Below are positions 1-6,904 of a stretch of DNA of 7,248 nucleotides, in pieces. Within the stretch, counting starts at the first letter, position 1, and the number at the start of each line of letters is the position of its first letter. This DNA is from an uncultured Thiomonas sp. (GTDB lineage Bacteria; Pseudomonadota; Gammaproteobacteria; Burkholderiales; Burkholderiaceae_C): positions 1 through 7,248 of the forward strand of contig CALBRU010000019.1 in NCBI GenBank assembly GCA_937927695.1, read 5' to 3'. A model generated the notes under the pieces. The model saw only the letters and a list, made by a program, of their open reading frames with translations. It had not been told where the DNA came from and did not search any database. A program made the position numbers and the translations under genes.

Positions 1-347
1 TTTACATGCTGATCGCCTACGGCTTCATGGTGTTCATCGGCGCATTGGCCGGGTATTTTGTAGTGCCGATGAACGCGCTGCTGCAGCACCGGGGCTATGT
101 GCTGCTGTCGGCGGGGCATTCCATCGCGGTGCAGAATTTCAACGAGAACGTCAGCGTGCTGCTCATGCTGCTGTTCTACGCCCTGCTCATTCGCCTGAAC
201 CTGCCGGTGCCGTGGGTGATTGCGCTGTTTGGCACCTTTGTCTCCGTCAGCATGTTTCTGGTCATCCTCTGGTATCGCCGCAACCAGCGTGAGCGCGACT
301 GGACGCAATTGATCGGCGAGCCGCGTCACGACGGCGCGGCGCACTGA
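1..347 (+). CDS. lplT: Lysophospholipid transporter LplT, C-terminal part (5' end outside window)
   Basis: This is the last ~115 codons of a membrane protein whose reading frame is open at the left edge; the first whole codon is at 3-5, so the ATG at 6 is internal. LplT is a major-facilitator-type inner-membrane carrier that flips lysophospholipids from the outer to the inner leaflet for re-acylation. The visible part has three hydrophobic segments separated by short loops. It carries the stretch FVVPMNALLQHRG, then an AGHSIAVQNFNEN-like stretch, which I recognise as the C-terminal region of LplT proteins. It ends with a basic, soluble tail (YRRNQRERDW onward). The stop TGA is at 345-347. The next gene starts 17 bp later on the same strand, suggesting an operon. 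In many proteobacteria lplT sits next to an acyltransferase (aas) gene; if so here, it would be to the left. The family call is fairly secure; the exact substrate is inferred. Confidence 0.85.
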   Translation, partial: YMLIAYGFMVFIGALAGYFVVPMNALLQHRGYVLLSAGHSIAVQNFNENVSVLLMLLFYALLIRLNLPVPWVIALFGTFVSVSMFLVILWYRRNQRERDWTQLIGEPRHDGAAH

Positions 348-351
348 TTCC

Positions 352-359
352 AAGGAGGA
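352..359 (+). promoter_or_regulatory. Strong Shine-Dalgarno for the TlpA-like gene
   Basis: AAGGAGGA lies 5 bases before the ATG at 365, a near-perfect match to the anti-Shine-Dalgarno. It fixes the start of the TlpA-like gene and is the clearest ribosome-binding site in the window. It sits in the 17-bp gap after lplT, as expected for translation within a shared transcript. Confidence 0.85.
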
Positions 360-364
360 CCGGC

Positions 365-1168
365 ATGGACGCGCTGCGACTGGGTCCGTTGGTGCTCCCC
401 TGGGCGCCGCTATTGCTGGTGCTGGGTTATGCCGTGGCGGTGTGGGTGGCGGGCGTGGCGCAGAAGGCCGGGCGCGGCAACGCCGAGCCCGCGCTGCTGC
501 CGCTGCTGATTTGGGCACTGATCGTGGCGCGCGCCGTGTTCGTGGCACGGCACAGTGCAGACTATTCCAGCGTGCTGGCGATGATCGACATCCGCGACCG
601 CGGCTTCGATCCCTGGGCCGGTTGGGCCGCGGCGGCAGCCGGTGTGGCGTTCTGGGTCTGGCGGCGTCCGGCCTTGCGAATGAGTCTGCCGCTGAGCGCC
701 AGCACCGGAGCCGCCATGGTGCTGGCGGGCATGGGAGCGCTCACCTTGTTGCAGCCGGCGCGCCCGCCGTTGCCTGATCTCACCTTGCAAACGCTGCAGG
801 GCCGCTCAGTGGCGCTGGCCAGCCTGCGCGGCCAGCCGCTGGTGGTCAATCTCTGGGCCACCTGGTGCCCGCCTTGCCGCCGCGAATTGCCGCTGTTGAT
901 CCAGGCCGCGCAGCAGCAGACCGGGGCGCGCATCGTGCTCGTCAACGAAGGCGAGGCGGCGCCGCGCGTGACGGCGTATCTGCAGCGCGAGAAACTCACC
1001 GATCCGGGGGTGCTGCTCGACCCGGGCAATCGGCTGCTCGCGCTGTATCAGTCTCCCGGGCTGCCCACCACCTTGTTCATCCGCGCCGATGGCACGGTGC
1101 AGCGGGTGCACATCGGCGAGTTGTCGGCGGCGACGTTGCAGCAGGGCATCGCCGCGCTGCAGAAATAA
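365..1168 (+). CDS. Membrane-anchored TlpA-like thiol-disulfide oxidoreductase with Lgt-like N-terminal half
   Basis: 267 residues. The C-terminal half (about 136-266) is a thioredoxin fold of the TlpA/ResA type. It has strand LVVNLWATWCPPCRREL with the redox pair C168 and C171 (WCPPC at 167-171), and GLPTT with the cis-proline at P234. Such domains face the periplasm and reduce or exchange disulfides, often on apocytochromes or metal-site proteins. The N-terminal half has about four hydrophobic segments (near 10-32, 43-62, 84-99, 110-130). Residues 50-86, ending in LAMIDIRDRGFDPWAG, recall part of prolipoprotein diacylglyceryl transferase (Lgt), but the protein is too short and diverged to be called an Lgt enzyme. 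The start is set by the Shine-Dalgarno at 352-359. It probably shares a transcript with lplT. Its 3' end converges on the c-di-GMP gene with only 27 bp between stops and no clear terminator. The thioredoxin call is secure; the partner protein is unknown. Confidence 0.9.
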   Translation: MDALRLGPLVLPWAPLLLVLGYAVAVWVAGVAQKAGRGNAEPALLPLLIWALIVARAVFVARHSADYSSVLAMIDIRDRGFDPWAGWAAAAAGVAFWVWRRPALRMSLPLSASTGAAMVLAGMGALTLLQPARPPLPDLTLQTLQGRSVALASLRGQPLVVNLWATWCPPCRRELPLLIQAAQQQTGARIVLVNEGEAAPRVTAYLQREKLTDPGVLLDPGNRLLALYQSPGLPTTLFIRADGTVQRVHIGELSAATLQQGIAALQK

Positions 1169-1195
1169 ACGGCAGGCGGGCGCAATCCCGGCGCG

Positions 1196-4100
1196 TCAGG
1201 CGCGGGCGCCCAGTGCACGGCGCCGCGCGGTGTGCAGCAGGCGGCGGGCGGAGGCGTCGGCAAGCAGGCGGCCGTGCTGCTCCATCCAGTCTTGCGCGAG
1301 ACGGCCCAGCGGCGTGGCGGGCTGGCGCGGATCGACCGGGCAGCGGAAGTTGCGCACCCAGTCGGCCACATCGGCTGCGGGCATGGGGCGGGCCAGCGCG
1401 TAGCCCTGGCCGGCGTCGGCGCCCAGCAGGGTGGCGGCTTCGACCAGGTCGGGCGTCTCCAGCCCTTCGACCACAACCCACAGGCCCAGGCTCTGTGCCA
1501 GTTGCACCAGCGCGCCGATGAAGCCGATGGCCTGCTCGGGGTCGCGTCCGGCTTCGCGCACCAGGCCCTGGTCGATCTTGACGGTGTGAAACGGCAGGGT
1601 GCGCAGGCGCAGCAGGCTGGAGTAGCCGCTGCCCAGATCGTCCATGACCAAACGCACCCCGGTTGCGGCCAGATCGCGCACCGCATCGTCGCGGCGCTGC
1701 GGATCGTCGAATTCGGCGTTTTCCAGCATTTCGAGCGACAGGCGGTCGGGGGCGACACCGGCCTCGCGCAGCGCCGATTCGACGCGGCGGCGACAGTCTT
1801 GCTGCAGCAGCACGTCCAGCGGCAGGTTCAGCCCCAGGCTCAGGCGCAGACCCCCGGCATCCCAGCGGGCGATGTGCGCCAGCGCCTGCGCCAGCCCGCC
1901 GCGAAACAGGCGCGAGAGTTCGGCCTGGCCGAACCACGGCAGAAACTGCCCCGGCATGACGAGACTGCCGTCGTCCATGCGCAGGCGGGCGAGGGCTTCG
2001 ACGCCGTAAGGCTTGCCGGTCTGCAGATCGACCAAGGGTTGCAGATGCATCTCCAGCCCATGATCGAACAAACTGCTGCGCCAGCGCTGGCGCAGTACCA
2101 CGGGAATGGGCTGCTGGCGGCCGTGAGCGTGCAGGCGCTGCCAGGCGCGGCTGAGCGTCTGGCCGAGGTTGTCGAGAAAGCTGCGTGCCGCGCCGCGCTC
2201 GAACATGGCCGGGTAGCCGCCATACAGGCTGAGGATGACGACCATGCGGCCGTTGCGGTCGGTCAGCGGAACCGAGGCGGCGCTGCGAATGCCGACATCA
2301 CCCGCCGCCTCGCGCCAGGGGGCGCCGGGGGTATCGTTCGCGTAGCTCGCCAGGGTGCTGATTTTTTCGGTCTGCCAGGCGGTGGCCGTGGGGCCGAGGC
2401 TCTCGGGGTGCGCACCTTGCAGTTTGGGCACTTTGATGCCGCCGTAGTGCCTGTGCATGGCGCGGGCGTAGGGTTCGAGCCCGGAAGACAGCTCGACGAC
2501 GAATTCGCCATTGGCATCGGGCGCGCCCATAGCGGCAGCTTTGACCCCGGGCAGGGCGGCCAGACGGTCGAGCGCCATTTGCATGAATTCGCTCCACGCG
2601 GCGCCGTCCTGCAGCGCGTGTTCCAGCGCGATGACGCTTTGCTGGAACTGCTCGCGGATCGTCTGCGCCGCTTCCACCTCGGTCTGCAGCTCGGTTTGCA
2701 GCCGCGCGGTGAACAACTGGACGATGCGCCGACGGTCGCGGGGACGCGCGCTCAAACCCTGACTGCGATCGATCAGCGCCTGCAGATAAAGCCCCGCAGA
2801 CTGCACCAGCAGCCGCGTGGGCACGCCCACCAGGGCGTGGATCTGGCCGATGCGCGTGGCTTCGCGCACATGTGCGTCTTCCAGCAGGTCCGGGCTGAGC
2901 AGCAGCCGGAAATGATCGGCCTGCCGCGCCTTGAGATGATCGAATTCCTCTGGGCTGAGGTGGCTGAGGAGTTGGCGCGATTCGGCGTCGTGTGCGAGCA
3001 GGCTGTAAAACTGCGCGATGAATTCCGTTGCCGCGGCGACGAAAGTCGGGGCGGCGATGCGCAATAGCTCCTGCGCTTGCGCTCCATAGGGCTGCGGCAC
3101 CCAGTGCTCGGGCCCGTCGCCGAGAAAGTCGGCCTCGATCTCCTGCCCCCAGTGCAGCCACCAATGACGACGCGTGTGCTTGTGCAGTTTGACGGTGTGC
3201 AGCGCGACGTCGGCGTGGCGCAGCAGGGTGTCGGGATCGGGGCCGTCCTGCGGGAAGAGCGCCAGACCCATGCTGAGCCGCAGGGGATGGGTTTTGCCAC
3301 CGGGCAGCGGCACACTCAGCGGCAGCAAGGCGCCCAGCGCCTCGATGCGGCGGGCGATGGCCTGCGCCCCGCCTGCGCTGTGGAGCACGAGCACGAACTC
3401 ATCGCCGCCGATGCGCGCGAGCAGATCGTCGGGTTCGAGCCGGGCGCCGAGCTGGCGGGCGACCTGCACCAGCACCTCGTCGCCGACGGCGTGGCCCCAG
3501 TCGTCGTTGATCGCCTTGAAGTCGTCCAGATCGAGCAGCCCCAGCGCCACGGTGGCGCCTTGCGCCTGCGCGGCTTGCAGCCGCTGCGGCAGCCATTCGT
3601 CAAGGGCGTAGCGGTTGGGCAGGCTGGTGAGGGCGTCGTGCCGCGCCTGCCAGCGCAGGCGTTCCTGCGCGGCGCGGCGTTCGCTGATGTCTTGCCCGAC
3701 CCAGACCGAATCGACTCCGGGCTGGCCCGTGACGGCCTGGCCGGTGAGTTCGCACCAGAACAGGCTGCCGTCGCGCCGCCGCATGTGCACCTCGCGCGTG
3801 ACCGATTCGCCGCGCGCCATAGCCGCGTAGATATCGGCGCCGATAGTCTGGAACTCGGCGTCGTCGGCATAAATCTCGCGTGCCGGCAGACCCTGCAGAG
3901 ACTGCAGATCGGGGTAGCCGAACATCTCAACCATGCGCGCATTGCCGCTGCGGATGACGCGGTCTCCCACCAGCGCGATGCCCACCAGCGCGTTGTCGAG
4001 CATGGCCTGGCGCAGCCGCGCCTCGGTCTCGCGCTCGCGCTGCAGCGCGTCCATGCGCAGCAGCGCGCCGGCCATGGAGGCGACGAATTCGAGCAGCTGG

Positions 4101-4555
4101 GTTTGCGTCGCATCGGGCAGGCCGGGCACGATGCTGGTCAGCGCAAAACTGCCGATCACCTGGGCGCCATCGCGCACTGGCCACGACCAGCAGGAGCGCA
4201 GGCTCCATTGCTCGGCCACGGACCGCAGGTCGTCCCAGCGATCATCGGTGGGGATGTCCTCAATGAATGTGGGCGCGTTGTGCAGCACCGCATTGCCGCA
4301 CGAACCGGCATGCGGCCCAGGCGTGAGCCCGTCGAAGGCGCTCCACAATTCAGGCGGGCCACTGGGCAGCGCCAGCGGGTGCAGATCGCCGTCCGGCCCC
4401 AGGCGCAGGATGCTGGCGAGGCGTCCCGGCACCGCCTGCTCGGCCATGCGGCACAGCAGCGCCGCCAACTCGGCCACCGGGCGCCCGGCCGCCAGCCCCC
4501 GCAGGATTTCGCTGGGCAATTCGAGCAGTCCGAGGGACGCGTTCTGGTCGGGCAT
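1196..4555 (-). CDS. Multi-sensor c-di-GMP enzyme: GAF-PAS-GGDEF-globin-GAF-EAL
   Basis: 1119 residues with no signal peptide or membrane helix, so probably cytoplasmic. Domains in order: GAF (about 12-170); PAS with a PAC-like end (about 180-298, closing in VGQDISERR); GGDEF (about 300-470); sensor globin (about 495-600); second GAF (about 645-805); EAL (about 825-1070); short basic tail. GGDEF keeps D342, N350, D359 and the GGDEF motif at 383-387, so diguanylate cyclase activity is plausible. The inhibitory I-site RxxD reads E374-P-D-D377, so its Arg is lost. The globin has FY at 516-517 (Y517 as B10 Tyr candidate) and RIGQIHALVGVP with H573 as proximal haem ligand, as in HemAT/DosC-type sensors. 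EAL keeps E853, N910, E942, D972, D973, K993, E1030 and Q1050, so phosphodiesterase activity is also plausible. The inference is a bifunctional enzyme whose balance is set by a haem ligand such as O2 plus GAF/PAS signals. The ATG at 4555 is the first in frame; no strong Shine-Dalgarno precedes it. It is divergent from the DMT transporter gene. Confidence 0.92.
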   Translation of the reverse strand: MPDQNASLGLLELPSEILRGLAAGRPVAELAALLCRMAEQAVPGRLASILRLGPDGDLHPLALPSGPPELWSAFDGLTPGPHAGSCGNAVLHNAPTFIEDIPTDDRWDDLRSVAEQWSLRSCWSWPVRDGAQVIGSFALTSIVPGLPDATQTQLLEFVASMAGALLRMDALQRERETEARLRQAMLDNALVGIALVGDRVIRSGNARMVEMFGYPDLQSLQGLPAREIYADDAEFQTIGADIYAAMARGESVTREVHMRRRDGSLFWCELTGQAVTGQPGVDSVWVGQDISERRAAQERLRWQARHDALTSLPNRYALDEWLPQRLQAAQAQGATVALGLLDLDDFKAINDDWGHAVGDEVLVQVARQLGARLEPDDLLARIGGDEFVLVLHSAGGAQAIARRIEALGALLPLSVPLPGGKTHPLRLSMGLALFPQDGPDPDTLLRHADVALHTVKLHKHTRRHWWLHWGQEIEADFLGDGPEHWVPQPYGAQAQELLRIAAPTFVAAATEFIAQFYSLLAHDAESRQLLSHLSPEEFDHLKARQADHFRLLLSPDLLEDAHVREATRIGQIHALVGVPTRLLVQSAGLYLQALIDRSQGLSARPRDRRRIVQLFTARLQTELQTEVEAAQTIREQFQQSVIALEHALQDGAAWSEFMQMALDRLAALPGVKAAAMGAPDANGEFVVELSSGLEPYARAMHRHYGGIKVPKLQGAHPESLGPTATAWQTEKISTLASYANDTPGAPWREAAGDVGIRSAASVPLTDRNGRMVVILSLYGGYPAMFERGAARSFLDNLGQTLSRAWQRLHAHGRQQPIPVVLRQRWRSSLFDHGLEMHLQPLVDLQTGKPYGVEALARLRMDDGSLVMPGQFLPWFGQAELSRLFRGGLAQALAHIARWDAGGLRLSLGLNLPLDVLLQQDCRRRVESALREAGVAPDRLSLEMLENAEFDDPQRRDDAVRDLAATGVRLVMDDLGSGYSSLLRLRTLPFHTVKIDQGLVREAGRDPEQAIGFIGALVQLAQSLGLWVVVEGLETPDLVEAATLLGADAGQGYALARPMPAADVADWVRNFRCPVDPRQPATPLGRLAQDWMEQHGRLLADASARRLLHTARRRALGARA

Positions 4556-4599
4556 GATGAAGGATGCATTGGGGATCGGGCGGCAGTCTTTCGCCAGCG

Positions 4600-4710
4600 A
4601 TTAGGAGCCTGTCGGACTTGAGGATCGCGGGCTGCAAAATGGCGCTGTGGCGCCCTGCGCCACAGCGCCATTTTTCGCCATCCGCGCCCCAAGCCCGACA
4701 GACTCCTAAT
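4600..4710. repeat. 111-bp near-symmetrical foldback, MITE/REP-like element
   Basis: The two ends are inverted copies: ATTAGGAGCCTGTCGGACTT at 4600-4619 pairs with AAGCCCGACAGACTCCTAAT at 4691-4710 with 18 of 20 matches, both differences being transitions. The middle is a perfect 18-bp hairpin. Outer and inner arms share the same centre (4655), so this is a single foldback; the 16-base stretches between them pair only partly. The outer GGAG...CTCC is flanked by TA on both sides (4602-4603 and 4707-4708), which could be a 2-bp target duplication but could also just be part of the palindrome. It encodes no protein. Because of the symmetry both strands translate to nearly the same peptide in this stretch. 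The shape fits a small non-autonomous element or a REP/BIME unit; I cannot name the family. Confidence 0.75.
4636..4674. terminator. Perfect 18-bp hairpin with flanking A and T runs, possible terminator-like structure
   Basis: The arms 4636-4653 and 4657-4674 are exact reverse complements around a 3-base loop (CCT). The stem starts with AAAA on the left and runs into TTTTT at 4671-4675 on the right, so on either strand the RNA would be a GC-rich stem ending in U's. That is the form of a bidirectional intrinsic terminator. However, it lies between two divergent genes, where no transcript needs to end unless promoters lie beyond it. It is more likely the core of the surrounding repeat, with termination or attenuation as a possible side effect. 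Confidence 0.45.
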
Positions 4711-4857
4711 AAAACGCGACTTTACGATGTTGCGCCGCGCCGCGGGCGTGAATTTTTCTCGAAAACGCCCAGCCAAAGTGAGACTCGGCGCCGCCCGCGC
4801 GCAAACCCGCTATCTTGCGCAGCTTTGATCCGCACCCTGCGGCCTTACGCTTTTTCT

Positions 4858-5796
4858 ATGCTGACCTCCTCTGCAATCACCTTGGCCGCCATCGGCGGTC
4901 TGATGCTCAATGCCTTCGTCTGGGGCGTGTCGTGGTGGCCGTTCCGCCATCTGAGCGGTCTGGGCCTCAATCCGCTGTGGGCCACTGCGGCGATGTACGC
5001 GGTGAGCACGCTCATCATCGTGGCGGTGCGGCCGTCGGCGCTGCGGGCGCTGTGGCGGCATCCGCCGCTGTGGGGCATTCTCATCGCCTCGGGAGCGACG
5101 AACGCGGCGTTCAACTGGGGCGTGACCGAGGGCGACGTGGTGCGGGTGGTGCTGCTGTTCTATCTCATGCCGGTCTGGGCCACACTGCTGGCGCGCTGGC
5201 TACTGAACGAAAAGCTCACAAGGCTGGTTGGCCTGCGCCTGGCGCTGGCCCTGGCCGGGGCGATGGTGGTGTTGTGGCCGCAGGGGGGCGGTCTGCCGCT
5301 GCCGCAACACCCGGCAGACTGGCTGGGCGTTATCGGCGGCATGTTTTTCGCGCTCAACAATGTGCTGCTGCGCAAGTACGCGCACACGCCGCCCGAGGCG
5401 CGCGGCCTGGCGATGTTCGCCGGCGGGGTGATCGTGGCGGGCGGCGCCGCGGCCCTGCTGACCGCCAGCGGCGCCGTTGCGCCCATGCCCGCCCCAGCGC
5501 CGGGGTGGCTGATGGGCGTGGTGTTGATGGCGCTGGCTTTTCTGGCGGCGAATCTGGGGCTGCAGTATGGCGCAGAGCGTCTGCCGTCTACCTTGACGGC
5601 GGTGGTGATGACGGTGGAAATCGTGTTCGCCAGCGGCAGCGCCGTTCTGCTCGGCGTGGAGCGCTTGAGCGCGCAGGCGCTGTGGGGGGGCTGCCTGATT
5701 CTGCTGGCGATCTTGCTGGCCGCCTGGCCTGCGCGAAAGCAGGCCGAGGCCGGTACGGTGCTGGAGGTCAGTGGCGGAAACCGCCGCTCGCCGTGA
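4858..5796 (+). CDS. EamA/DMT-family inner-membrane transporter
   Basis: 312 residues, very hydrophobic, about ten transmembrane segments arranged as two EamA repeats. Repeat 1 begins with NAFVWGVSWWPFRHL (18-32) and ends in LFYLMPVWATLLARWLLNEKL (100-120), the usual close of a first EamA unit with its acidic loop residue. Repeat 2 starts near WLGVIGGMFFALNNVLLRKY (155-174) and ends in the EIVFASGSAVLLGVERL stretch (254-270) plus a last helix. The length is typical of DMT exporters (about 290-310). The family moves amino acids, nucleosides or other metabolites across the inner membrane, usually outward; nothing here tells the substrate. I chose the ATG at 4858 because it gives a complete first helix; no Shine-Dalgarno is visible before it. 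A later ATG at 4903 would cut helix 1, and starting further upstream adds low-complexity sequence through the repeat. The last 29 bp overlap the convergent binding-protein gene. Confidence 0.85.
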   Translation: MLTSSAITLAAIGGLMLNAFVWGVSWWPFRHLSGLGLNPLWATAAMYAVSTLIIVAVRPSALRALWRHPPLWGILIASGATNAAFNWGVTEGDVVRVVLLFYLMPVWATLLARWLLNEKLTRLVGLRLALALAGAMVVLWPQGGGLPLPQHPADWLGVIGGMFFALNNVLLRKYAHTPPEARGLAMFAGGVIVAGGAAALLTASGAVAPMPAPAPGWLMGVVLMALAFLAANLGLQYGAERLPSTLTAVVMTVEIVFASGSAVLLGVERLSAQALWGGCLILLAILLAAWPARKQAEAGTVLEVSGGNRRSP

Positions 5797-6904
5797 TGCT
5801 GGTGGTGTCCACGTAGTCGGAGCCGGAGTGGTTGTCGGGCGAGAAGTGCACGGTAAAGCCGCCGAGATTCTCGTTGCCCATGCTGTCGAGGGCGTCCATC
5901 AGGCTGGCGCGGGTGAGCGTCTTGCCGGCTTTGCGCAGGGCCTGCACGAGCACCTTGGCGTCGATATAGCCTTCCAGGCTGGTGAAGTCGTAATCGCCCT
6001 TGTGGCCTGCAGCATTCATTGCGGCCTGGTACTCGCGCACCAGCGGGGTGACGGTGGAGAAGGGAAAGGGCACGACCTGGGTGATGATCACGCCGTTGCC
6101 CTCTGGGCCGAGCGCCTTGGCCAGCGCTTCAGAGCCGACGAAGCTCACGTTGGCGAACTGGCCGCCGTAGCCCTTGGCAATGGCCTGCTGATTGAACGCA
6201 GCCACTTCCGTGTAGGTGCCCACTTCGACGATGAGGTCGGGCTTGGAGGGCAGGATGGAGGCCAGCGCCCCGGCCACATCCACCGTATTGCGTTTGACCG
6301 TTCCGGTGGCCACGGGCTTGAGATTGTGGGCGGCAAGGGCCTTTTGCACGCCCGTCAGTCCGGCCATGCCGTAGGCGTCGTCCTGGTAGAACACGGCGAT
6401 TTTTATCAGGCCGAGGAACAGGAACTGATCGACGATCTTGCGGGTTTCGTCGTCGTAGCTGGCGCGGATGTTGAAAATGTGGGGATCGACCGGGGAGCGC
6501 AGCCCCATCGCGCCGGTGAACGGGCCGATGAGGGGAATGCCGGCCTGATCGATCAGGGGTTTGGCCGCCAGGGTAGTGGGCGTGCCGACATAGCCCAGCA
6601 GGGCGAACACATCACCGCCGTTGATGAAGGTCTTGGTATTGGCGACGGCGCGGGCCGGCTCGTAGCCGTCATCCAGACTGACCAGTTTGAGGCTGCGCCC
6701 GGCTACGCCGCCGTCGTTATTGACCTGTTTGAAATAAGCCTCGATGCCCATGCGCAGGCGGATGCCGAGCTGCGCCGCCGGCCCCGTTAGCGGGGCCGAC
6801 TGGCCGATGACGATTTGCGTGTCAGTCACGCCCGGCGTGGCCGCAAATGCGGACGTGGCCGCCATCAGACTCAGGCCAGCAAACAGGGTGGCAAAAAATT
6901 TCAT
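5768..6904 (-). CDS. Periplasmic ABC-transporter binding protein, LivJ type (Peripla_BP_6)
   Basis: 378 residues. The start at 6904 gives a classical signal peptide: MKFF, a hydrophobic core (about 5-16), then TSAFA with cleavage expected after A21. The mature protein begins with VTDTQIVIGQSAPLTGPAA (26-44), the hallmark opening of branched-chain amino-acid-type receptors. It continues with ALLGYVGTPTTLAAKPLIDQAGIPLIGP (101-128), a first-lobe ligand-side region, and VFYQDDAYG (171-179) at the lobe crossover. The length matches LivJ-like proteins. Such receptors bind amino acids, amides, aromatic acids or similar compounds for import by Liv-type permeases; the ligand cannot be read from sequence. 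No permease or ATPase gene adjoins it within the window. A longer frame reaches 7084 but lacks a signal peptide at its end and looks non-coding. Upstream on the same strand lies the glcF-like gene, 239 bp away. Its 3' end overlaps the DMT gene. Confidence 0.92.
   Translation of the reverse strand: MKFFATLFAGLSLMAATSAFAATPGVTDTQIVIGQSAPLTGPAAQLGIRLRMGIEAYFKQVNNDGGVAGRSLKLVSLDDGYEPARAVANTKTFINGGDVFALLGYVGTPTTLAAKPLIDQAGIPLIGPFTGAMGLRSPVDPHIFNIRASYDDETRKIVDQFLFLGLIKIAVFYQDDAYGMAGLTGVQKALAAHNLKPVATGTVKRNTVDVAGALASILPSKPDLIVEVGTYTEVAAFNQQAIAKGYGGQFANVSFVGSEALAKALGPEGNGVIITQVVPFPFSTVTPLVREYQAAMNAAGHKGDYDFTSLEGYIDAKVLVQALRKAGKTLTRASLMDALDSMGNENLGGFTVHFSPDNHSGSDYVDTTSITASGGFRH

Larger units (their letters stand above)
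4556..4857. other. Divergent intergenic region of 302 bp
   Basis: It separates the minus-strand c-di-GMP gene from the plus-strand DMT transporter, so it must hold promoters for both unless transcription enters from further away. The main structure is the foldback at 4600-4710. The 44 bp on its left carry the leader of the c-di-GMP gene. The 147 bp on its right (4711-4857) are a mix of GC-rich runs and short AT patches such as the T-run near 4753-4758. I see no convincing -35/-10 pair for either gene and no small gene. An open frame runs through the region from 4564 into the transporter, but its translation is low-complexity and includes the repeat, so I treat it as non-coding. Confidence 0.7.

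Noticed and set aside
442..1111. Several alternative-frame ORFs over the TlpA-like gene
   Set aside because: All overlap a frame with an excellent Shine-Dalgarno and a WCPPC thioredoxin domain; they are Arg/Ala-rich shadows of high-GC DNA.
1232..4621. Two long plus-strand open frames (611 and 514 codons) opposite the c-di-GMP gene
   Set aside because: They are antisense to a gene with clear domains and catalytic motifs. Their translations show no recognisable family and are rich in Gln, Arg, Ala and Gly, as expected from the complement of GC-rich coding DNA.
4637..4700. Similar peptides (MALWR-APQRHF) encoded on both strands, as if a conserved small protein
   Set aside because: The likeness follows directly from the palindrome; a symmetrical foldback gives similar translations on both strands without any coding role.
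4564..4857. N-terminal extension of the DMT transporter to an ATG at 4564
   Set aside because: It would add 98 residues read through the palindromic repeat, with no family match and a basic, Pro/Arg-rich composition. The ATG at 4858 gives the normal family length.
5771..6790. A 339-codon plus-strand open frame opposite the binding-protein gene
   Set aside because: The minus-strand frame has a signal peptide and full family hallmarks; the plus-strand translation has none and looks like a complement shadow.
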